In this document: piece by piece, positions 55,501-64,000 of the stretch | Numbering within the stretch: the first letter of the stretch is position 1 | How the letters are laid out: every line of letters begins with the position of its first letter | Assembly (NCBI GenBank): GCA_037349105.1 | Contig: JAYJMM010000124.1 | Span: 9,284,001-9,348,000, forward strand | Direction of reading: 5' to 3' | From: Limnomonas spitsbergensis | Lineage: Eukaryota; Chlorophyta; Chlorophyceae; Chlamydomonadales | Length of the DNA stretch: 64,000 nucleotides | Program-made: the position numbers and the translations under genes | The notes under the pieces: generated by a model | What the model was told of the DNA's origin: nothing | Databases searched by the model: none | The model's input: the letters and a program-made list of their open reading frames with translations, nothing else

Positions 55501-58500
55501 CGGCTCCTGGATGACTGCCAACCTCGGCTGTCGAGGCTACTGGCGTGCACCCTGCCGTTCCCGCTGGAGCGCTGACTGCATCACTGGGGTCTAGGCCCCC
55601 GGCTGCGGCAGTGTCCTGATCTGATGGCTTGGCAGCGTCTCCGGCTGCCCCTTTCCGGGCAAGGCCGTCATAACCCGGCTTCTTGCTCCTGCGCTCGTGC
55701 TACGAAAGAAACGAGTTCAGGAGTCAGGAGGATACACGGAACCAGCGGGGTAGCGTCAGTCAAGCAGGGTGGAGAAGAGCAGGTGCGAGGAGCATGCAGT
55801 GCCCTCCTTCAGCATGATCCAGGATACGCAAGGTGCTTGTGCCTTTCAGGGTGACAGTCTCAGGGGCAAATACAGTCCACTTGCCAAAGAGATCCGGAGT
55901 TGAGAGGCGTCATATCATGGAAGTCAGGCCCAGGGGAGCTGCATCATGGACGTCACAGCCCTATCCGGATCCGCTCACCTTGACCTCCTCAAGCAACGCC
56001 TTCTTCAGCTTTGTGGCCTGCTCAGCGCGGTCGTCAAGCTTGGCGCGCACCGTGGGCCCATTCACCACGAGGCTGATCAGGAAGGACAATGCGCCCAGCC
56101 GGTCCGGCAAGGCCAGCTCGTCATAGTCGTGGGACAGGAGCGCGTGGAGCCAAGGCTGCGAGCGCTCTTGCCGTCCGCCGCCGTTCTCATCGTCATCCTC
56201 GTCCTCGCTGTCGCTGTAGTCTCCTTCGTCGTAGTGCACATCCTTGGGGACAGGGGTGGCATCGGGGGCAGCGGCTGTGGCTGGGGCTGCGGCTGCAGTG
56301 CTATCAGCTGCTGCGGTTTCTGCAGGCTTCCCAGCAGGAGAGCTGGGTGCCTCTCCTGCAGTGGGCGCTTCCCCTGGAGGGACATCCACGTCCATCGCAT
56401 CGCAGGCTGCAGCCTTGACTTCCCCTGCTGCCTCCCCTCCAGTTTTTCCTAAAGCTTCCCCTGCAGCCTGTCCTCCAGCTTCTGCTTTGACTTCCCCTGC
56501 GGCCTCCGCATCTCCTGCTGATCCCTCGGTTGCTGTCCCGCCAGCAGCTGGGGCATCCTTGGGAGGCGGCATGCGCTCTAGTTTCCCCCCCAGCAGACGC
56601 CGCTGGTGGGTGATGACGGACTGCAAGGCAAACGTGGAGGGCGCCACGCGGACAAAGACGACATCGCGGCTCATAGCCCCAGCGATGGAGGCCTCGGGCG
56701 TCTTCGTCGTTTTTAGATCTCGGAGGCCCTGCTTCTGCATGCGCCAAGCAATTTCTGACACCAGCAAACCAGCAGGTCCTGCCTCAGACAGCACCTGGAG
56801 CAGCAAAAGCAGCAAAGGTTAGTAAGCGAAAGCAAGAGCATCCGGAAAAAGAGGAGAAAAATATGGAGTCCATCAAGATGCGCCTTAACACAGCCCAATC
56901 AGGTCAAAGAGTTTGAAATAATACCACAGGTTGCAAGTAAGTTGTCTGACAGTCCATCACCAAAGGAGGTGGATCAGGACAAAGAACAGAGGACAAATTA
57001 CATAATGAACATCCTTTAACTACTAATAATCAACTGATCCAAAGCATTACAGATCCCGTCAGGAAGGGTGAACGGCCCACAAGCGATATTGCCTCACCAG
57101 CCATGCAGCAGCCTTCATTGTGCCTCCTCCAAAGCGGGAAGGCAGCCGCAGCGTCAAATCCCCGCTCTCCGATGTGGCCACGTCCTCGCCGTCCAGGCCC
57201 ATCTTGGGCTTGCCACCCCGCTGCGGTTTGATTCGCTTGGCACCCGCTCCGGACATGATGGCTACCTGTCGGAGCACCTCAGGCCACGTGGAAGAGTTCA
57301 GGTGTGCTCGCCAGGCGTCGACATCGAATCCCCAGCCCCATGCCTCCTCCAGCATGCTGCCATAGAAGGCCAGCGCTCTGTCCAAGAAGTTGCCAGGCCC
57401 AGTTGCCTGTCGAAGCGGAGAAAAAGTAGTGGCAATCAGGAAGTGTCAAAGCGATTCAACACAGTCAAACAACAGGACAAGCCGCTCTTGCATCCATGTT
57501 ACACGTGCCAACTAAAACTATGATGACAAACAAACAACATGCAGCACAGACAGCACATATAGGTGTGTACATGGTCCAAACCCAGGAACCCACCATAGCT
57601 GCCCCTGCAGCATAAGCTTCCTCCATGTCCGCCTGGAGCACCCGGAGCAGCGCGATGTGCAACCGCGTCAGCACGTGGGCCTGCCGCCCCTCCACAAGCC
57701 CGTGTACCAGATCGTCCAGGGAGGGCGCAGATACACCCAGCACATCGGAGAAGCTGTACAGAAAGTTCCAGACCATGAGCATCTCCCCGCCCAGCTCGTC
57801 GCCCAGCTCCGCGGGGAATGCTGGCTGCAGGTCCAGGGTAGCCGGCGGGAAGGCGGGGCGCGCCAGCGTCGGGCCAGCCTCTGCTGGACCACCGGGCGTT
57901 GATACTGAAGTTGTTGCTACTGCTGCTGCTGCTGCTGCAGAGCTCCCGTTCTCAAAGGTCTCAGTCACTTGGTCCGGCTCAGGAAAGCCGGCAGCAGCTG
58001 TAAGCCGCTCCCACTCAAGGTCCAGGTCATCCGGCGGACCACCACCGTGCCACTGCCGCAGCCGGGTCAGCTGCTTGTCTTGGTGCGCCATGGCTTTTGC
58101 CATCTCCCGCTCCCTGACAAAAACATTGTCACAGGCAAGAAAATATATCTAGGGCCGGAAATATGGAGATGTCTTGATAATATCCACACCGTCCAATCTT
58201 ACCCGTGCAGATCAAACCCCAAGCAGCACACATCTCCACCCTGTCACCCTGTCAGGATTTCTCCAGGCACCCAGAGCCCAAATGGCAATTCTGCCCACCT
58301 CTTTTTGTCCTCAATTGCTTTCTTCTTCTCCTCAGCTTTACGCTCTCTCTCTCGTTGCACCTCCTGCTTCTTCAACTCACGCTCTTGGACGATACGAGCT
58401 TTCTCTGCCTCCTTAGTCCTCTTCGCCTCCTCCCTGGCCCGCTCCCGCTCCCACTTGTTAAAGCGTTCATCATTCACCACGCGCACCTACAGACATTCAG

Positions 58501-59512
58501 GTGCAGGGTTCAGGTGCAGGGTTCAGGGTCTATCACATTCGGGGTAGTAATTTTCGAAATTACTTCAAATGCGCTGACAAACATAATTGCCCCTTTCGCT
58601 TTAAGCAGCATTGTAGACAATTGAAGGCATCGATTTCAAAATGAGCATGGCAGCCCTCCATCACAAAACCCGCAACCTTCAACCTCACCTCATTGACATC
58701 TTGGCTGGAGCTGGCCTCATGCTTCCTGATGCCCAGCTCATCTGCTTCAGCCACGTAATTGTCAAACACAATCTTCTTGCGCTTGTTGGCAGGTAGAGAT
58801 GAATCGGCAGATGGGATTTCGTCAAACACAAAGCCCAGCTCCGGCCCGTCCTCCCTATACCCCGGAATAGTAGCCTTTGCTGCCTCGATGAGCTCACAGT
58901 AGTCATCTGCGTGCGAAGCATATGCAGAAGAGCCAACGTGGTTATCTCCAGAGATGCTGACACGGTGCGATGCTGCGGAACCGTTGGCAAGATCCGACCC
59001 TGGCGGTAGACGGGCTGCCATGTCGGTTCGAGGAGTTGCTTTCTTAGCTGGGGTTTTCCGGGAAGCCTGGGCTGTCTGCGCAGCCGGCACAGCTGCATCC
59101 CCAACTCCATTGGCCAGCACTCCAACTGCTGGAGCGACATCCTGCTTCTTGTCTCGTCTTCTTCGGTTGATGAACCATGCCTAGGCCGCAAAGATAGAAG
59201 TCAGACAGGCTTCTTTGCATGGGTAACCCATGTGCATAAAAATGACGAACCTGGACTTGCTGTTCAGTCAGCTCAATCCTTTCTCCGAGTGCGCGACGAT
59301 ATTCCTCGGACGGGAAAGCGTTCATGGTGAATGACGCCTCCAGTACCTACAAAATTCGGTGTTGTAAGAGTAGGCCTGCAACTCAGCGACAGTAAGGCGT
59401 CAAGCCTGTCTCGAACCTCTTTCTGAAGCGGGGTCTTCGGCAGCGATCTCTTGGTGGAGGCCTTGCCCTCCATCCCTGGGCCAGCATTCACAAAACCATC
59501 GTCAGGTGGCAT
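52555..59512 (-). CDS. RLT: RINGLET-like homeobox-DDT-WHIM chromatin protein, complete
   Basis: Plant RLT proteins are partners of ISWI-type chromatin remodellers in the nucleus. Twelve exons in phase give 1469 aa: 59417-59512, 59251-59346, 58689-59180, 58299-58486, 57594-58113, 57098-57406, 55979-56794, 55316-55699, 54428-54924, 53911-54123, 52982-53643 and 52555-52691. Domains in order: N-terminal homeodomain (about 20-78; KTPLQKE-VLEASF, EQQVQ-AWFINRRRRDKK with the WFxNRR recognition helix), a long Glu/Lys/Arg coiled coil (about 230-300), DDT domain (about 388-450; MLMVWNFLYSFSDVLGVSAP), HARE-HTH (about 559-632; AGLLVSEIAWRMQKQGLRDL), WHIM1 (about 790-835; LGALSFLISLVVNGPTVRAK), WHIM2/WSD (about 955-1065; GLDRRHNRYWRF), and an acidic tail. 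Two introns split the homeodomain, both with GTTCG donors. Ala- and acid-rich linkers are long. ATG at 59512 is the first Met of the open exon. Confidence 0.95.
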
Positions 59513-61254
59513 ACTTGCAAGCTACTAATAGTCATGGGAAAGATGCATCGTCAGACGAGCATCGTCCTATTCTCCTCAGGATCTTACAATGCTGTTTGCA
59601 CCCATGGTCATGATTTGAATGAATTTATGCCCCTCAATTATATCGAACGAGAGCTATGAGAATGGTGGATACATCGTGAAGAAACATGCAGCCTGTTTGG
59701 AATCGATTAATGTTTCGACTCTCCAGGTGGTATGACAGTCTTGCAGGAGGCTTTGCAAGTCCAACATAGGACATTACTCACCAGCAGAGCCTGGAGCTTG
59801 ATCTCCAGACGCGTCCATATCCTCTCGATATCTCTATGACCAGGCTATCTTTTATTTTGAGCTGCGCAAGTCTGTATCCGCGCAAAAATCAATATTGCAA
59901 CTCCTTCCTAAAAAAGGCCCATCCGCATCTGTGGTGAAGTCGTGAAGTCTGACAAAGAGACAGTCCGAGAGTCCATCGTAGGCGTGGATCTGGCGGTGCG
60001 TACCTTCGGCTTGGCCAGCAGTGACACCTCTCTTCTCGGCCTAATGAAAGTGTTTTTCAGCACGCAAGCAAGTTTTCCCCTCAGAAAAGACTTTTGCTGG
60101 AATAAAAGGAAGAAGCATGCGAATGTGTTCGAACTTCATTCTTGCATCGAGACGCCAACGGTCTTCGGAAAACACGTTGGTTACTTGGCCGGGTGGCCGT
60201 GAGGTGGATGCGAAATTGAGGTATTTGAGTGTCCAAGACCATTTTCCGGGGTCCGGCTTTCATTTCCATGATTCACATCTTGTTTTGTGCACCTCTCCTA
60301 CTATCGATGTTTACCGCATGCCCATGTTGCCCCTAACGAATGCTGGCGTTCACATGCACGTACTTCGGCCCCTCCCTGTTGCAGTCCTGACCTTCCCGAC
60401 CTTCGGTGTCGACAGGGGCTTCATACTACGAATTTCCAGTCGACAACAAGTAGGATCATCACAATCGTATTTAATTGAAGCTTTTTCTAGGTCTTGCAAC
60501 AATTAAGCTCGAGTCCACAGGTCGATGAATGATGACTGATAATCAGATGACACCCACCCATCGGCACATGTCCCGACCCCTGAGCCACCATGTGAACGTG
60601 GACGTTCAAGTCGAGAAATTTCGGCATGAGTCAAGATAAGGCTGAGATACGACAACATGTCCTAAATAGATCAGGGAGCAACAACGAATTTGACTGAGAT
60701 TTGTCCGGTGGGGGCGGGGTAGGAGGGTTGACAGTGCCTAGATGACCGCGGCCTCCAAATGAGTGATTGTCGACGACACCTCAGTACCCTATCCGGGTTA
60801 GATACTCAGGGGGGTGTAGCAACGACGCTCTGTAACGAGCCGCGTCTTTTTAGTGAAGGAGTAAAGCACTTTTGAGGGTTGTCATTCAAACCCCTGCAGC
60901 TCAAACCCTACACAAGTTGGCGTATATCCTCCACTGACGGGGTTCTCAGAATATGACGCCATGTATGCAGATGCCTAGACCTCACGATTTCTTGCTCCAT
61001 TTTCAGGGCGTCAAATTGCTCATAGCTGTCCTCTGGGACTCTGGGATGACGTACTGAACTTCTGACGTGGGATCGCGGCATGGCGCCCATGGTGGTGACA
61101 GGTGAGTGATGGCAGCAAACAAACAAAATTGTTGCAGTTCCAACTTAACCTGTGTGTTGATAGTCTGACCCTTTTAAGACTATTATATAAATCACTTGAC
61201 ACTTGGTTGTTGGTAGTGTCTTTTATGCCAGGACCTTATGGCTTTGGTCTGTCG
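59513..61254. other. intergenic, upstream of RLT-like gene; no gene seen
   Basis: Contains the presumed RLT-like promoter but no clear motif. Plus-strand frames at 59942-60199 and 60117-60503 overlap in different frames and show no family resemblance or splice support, so they are not called. Confidence 0.45.
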
Positions 61255-61313
61255 TGCTCGAGTTCTGTTGCCATGCCGGTATGGACAACTGGTATGGCAA
61301 CGGAACTCGAGCA
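61255..61313 (+). repeat. 26-bp inverted repeat with 7-nt loop (RNA-type hairpin)
   Basis: Arm TGCTCGAGTTCTGTTGCCAT-GCCGGT, loop ATGGACA, arm ACTGGTATGGCAACGGAACT-CGAGCA. Three of 26 positions are not Watson-Crick in DNA, and all three become G-U pairs if the plus strand is transcribed. The minus strand would have A-C mismatches instead. A further three pairs flank it beyond one mismatch. It may be a small-RNA precursor or a structured RNA. Confidence 0.6.
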
Positions 61314-63300
61314 AGATTGTATCGACAGGCCTTCTTTGAAATGTTTGGATTTTCTCAGTTTTAAGATTTGCCGGATATGAGCTGTATAGGCGCTCTGATT
61401 ACCTTGTCGCTTGGTGACTGGATCTTTCAGGGTACGGTGTTGTTGCACAACTTTCCTAAGTACCCCATCCTGTACAGTCACTCACAATTGGTCTCCTGTC
61501 TTATTTGGTTGCACGTCATGGCCGTGAAACATCATTAATATCATCCAAGGCTGGTGCAGAGATTTTTATTTCCAGCCTGTGTTTTTGTTTCCCCCATTAC
61601 AAACTAATATTAAATTGGTTTCTGTCATCATCAGCCATCTCAATCAAGGGGAACACACCTGTCGCACTGCAATGCTTGTTCTGAGGCAGTTGGTGCACCA
61701 TAGCCTCACCCTGGTGCCTGCGTCCTGCTAGACTTAGCCGCCACTCAGGCTTAAGGCACGCCCAACAGCTGAGGCTATCCCTTAAAAACGACTTTCGAAG
61801 CGAGGGTGACTTGCAGTTAACTATTCATGCCATGATAGACGCATTGAATAGCGTGCTACATAAACAGGGGAAAAAGCTAAGTTAACACATAATTTCTGAA
61901 TAAAATGCGACTTACCGAATTTCCAAGCTTGATGAGGCGTTTTTGAAGGTGGCTTTATCCATTATGGTTGTACGTACAGTAATCCAGTATGGAGACTAAT
62001 TGAGAGTGACGGTACGGGACAATATGTGACTGCGACTTGACTGGCCTTAACTTCTATTTTTTGCTGATTGTCTGCTTGAGAACTGAGCTTCAGAAATAGG
62101 GATAATACAGGCTGCTCAAAGGCTGGCCTCCCGTTTGTACCCCCCAAAAATCTATTTGTTTTGTTCTGTACCTTTGTCAGCTTAATTCGCACCCTCTATA
62201 AATGCTTATGAGGATGCGTGCCAAGCTCGCCGAACAAGAGAGGACACCGCTGGAAATATCTCATAGATTGTGTGGGATCCAATTCAGCCTCATGGCTGTA
62301 GCTACCATTAAGATGGAAATAGAGGCAGTGTTCCGTCCGCACGCCATCAATAGTATGAAGCATGAACTTCTAACGACTTCAATATTCAAACATTCAGGAC
62401 CGCATGAACCCATGCAAAGGGTCCGTTACTGGAACTAAATTTAAGTGATGAAGGCAATACCAACTCCTCTATCCTCAAGTCATTTATTTTCCTCCAGATG
62501 GCTCAGAAAAGTAATTTACTCTTTCGACAAATCATGGAAGATGATTGATATGTAGATGTAGGAGATACAAGCACACCTTGTCGTCATGCCCAACACTATC
62601 ACCTTAAACAACCCTCTTCCCGAGCAGAGCACGCACTTCACATAAATTGCCGTTTCGCCATAAACCCGCAGGGATCGATCGCCGCTGTGCCCCCTGTCCT
62701 GAAACACAACCTAACTTGGGACAACAGTGAGGAGTAGGAGGTGGAGCTGGGCAGAGGAGCCTGACTAGGCACAACGGGCCTCCTCCGCCGGAGGGGAGGC
62801 TGGGGCAGAGGAGGCCTGGTCAGCAAGGACGGCAAAGGAGTAGGACGAGGAAAGTGAGGGAGGGATGCTTGCACAAGACAGCTACTTGCTAGCTGTTCTG
62901 GAGGCACAGTGCAGCCTTGACAGGTAAACCTCATCTATGTGGCAGTAGATCCTGCTGATCATTTCGGATCAGCTTGTGGTATTGCTCAGAGTGGTCCTGG
63001 GGTTTGTTCAGGAGGAGCGGATGCTATTCAGTTCAAGGCTACCTTATAAAGTAAGCAATATGCCCATACAATATTGGCATGTCAGGGGGGGCCAGGGCCA
63101 CATTGCTCAAACCACATTGCGGCGTTTCATGTATTTATATAAACTGTTATAATGCGTGGCAAAACAAGATTAGGAGGAGGCTTTTAAATGCCCGAGCTCG
63201 AGATCGAGCTCAACACCCCCAGGGCCCCTGTCCACGGTTTGCCTGGAGTCTTCCCCAACCAATAGCCCATCAGGGCGTGGAGGAAGCAGAAGTCATGTGA
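61314..63300. other. intergenic, no gene seen
   Basis: No frame with domain resemblance. Slightly AT-richer than the gene regions. Nothing supported. Confidence 0.45.
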
Positions 63301-63304
63301 GGGC

Positions 63305-63365
63305 GATGGCCTACACCTCTGGGCTCTGCTAAATAGGCTTGGCTGCGTGGGCACCACTGTCTGGT
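63305..63365 (-). mobile_element. solo LINE 3'-tail
   Basis: GATGGCCTACACCTCTGGGC TCTGCTAAATAGGCTTGGCT-GCGTGGGCACC is the reverse-oriented family tail. A second, poorer one follows at about 63628-63676 (GGCCTTGCTCAAAAGATTGG...). Confidence 0.6.
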
Positions 63366-63937
63366 TGGGAGGGGAAGAAACTTATGGGAAAGAGGGTCAT
63401 GTGAGGACATCTAGTCCTCAACCGATTACTAGTAGCTTGTCCCTCAATTGGTCGCAGCTTGTGGCTGCTAGGGCATGATTCTTGACTGATTCTTGAAGGC
63501 TGCTCATTTACAATCAGGCAAGGAATATATACGTGACATTACGTTGCCTCTGGACTAGGGGGCCCAATCCCAACGGCCCGCCCCCCCCTAGGTTCGACCC
63601 CGAATTCCTCAGGCAGTAAAACGTGTAGGCCTTGCTCAAAAGATTGGGATGCATGGGCACCCAACTGTCTGGTAGGGACGCCCCAGACTGGTGAACATGA
63701 GCCCGTATTCCTCACCAGGCTTCGCCTCAACTTATCGATAACTCAGACCTTTTTGACCTCAAATGATTGAAAGACATATTCGGAATTCCTCTCATACCGC
63801 TGATTGACTTGTTGCTAAAGATGTGTTGCCCCCATCATGCAACATCAAATTGAAACAAATTTGCGTTGTTACCTTTCATTGCATATACTGATATACATGT
63901 ACCTTGGAATGACCAACCTCAACAGCCAATGCCATCT

Positions 63938-63972
63938 GACATCACTGACATCACTGACATCACTGACATTAG
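63938..63972. repeat. ATCACTGAC 9-bp tandem repeat
   Basis: Four copies of a 9-bp unit (GACATCACT), last one ending GACATT. Confidence 0.8.
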
Positions 63973-64000
63973 GAATGAGGGTACTAGGGTAGGTGCCACC

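Noticed and set aside
1..64000. CRISPR arrays, bacterial operons, rRNA or tRNA genes
   Set aside because: None seen; tandem arrays lack repeat-spacer structure and I found no cloverleaf or rRNA-like sequence by eye.

Overview
The window looks like nuclear DNA of a green alga (Viridiplantae, probably a chlorophyte). Genes are rich in GT-AG introns, base composition is moderately GC-rich with G/C-rich minisatellites, TGTAA (the usual chlorophyte poly(A) signal) lies shortly downstream of two genes, and the recognisable genes have close plant relatives: a DDT-homeobox-WHIM chromatin protein of the RINGLET type, a plant-type flotillin and a plant-type WSS1/WLM protease. The species cannot be named from this sequence. 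All exon models below were built by hand from reading frame, GT/AG borders and intron phase.

Layout. 1-16402 (minus): a long ARM/HEAT-like repeat gene; 18 consecutive exons join in phase, further exons run toward base 1, and the gene leaves the window. Its introns are packed with minisatellites, hAT-like MITEs and degraded copies of neighbouring exon ends. 17920-18779: an 860-bp hAT-like element with an 8-bp target duplication. 18908-22862 (minus): complete flotillin, 8 exons, 446 aa. 22863-27689: about 4.8 kb of repeat-filled spacer between the divergent flotillin and WSS1 genes (tandem GTGGATACC array, perfect hairpin, truncated LINE, MITEs). 27690-31905 (plus): complete WSS1-type DNA-protein crosslink protease, 8 exons, 621 aa, with HExxH site, two SUMO-interaction motifs and a RanBP2-type zinc finger. 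34465-39214 and 43792-46558 (plus): exon chains of one or two unrecognised genes, separated by a PIF/Harbinger-like MITE and other repeats. 46559-52554: no host gene seen; a heap of head-to-head and tail-to-tail LINE fragments, including a broken ORF1. 52555-59512 (minus): complete RLT-like homeobox/DDT/HARE-HTH/WHIM gene, 12 exons, 1469 aa. 59513-64000: no convincing gene; a notable RNA-type hairpin and LINE tails.

Three genes act on chromatin or genome integrity or on membrane microdomains (RLT-like ISWI partner, WSS1 protease, flotillin), but nothing suggests co-regulation; this is an ordinary eukaryotic neighbourhood. The most unusual signal is structural: in at least seven introns, a short diverged copy of the neighbouring exon's end, often with its splice donor, lies within about 50-150 bp of the original. 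In one intron the copied piece is a splice acceptor amplified into a minisatellite.
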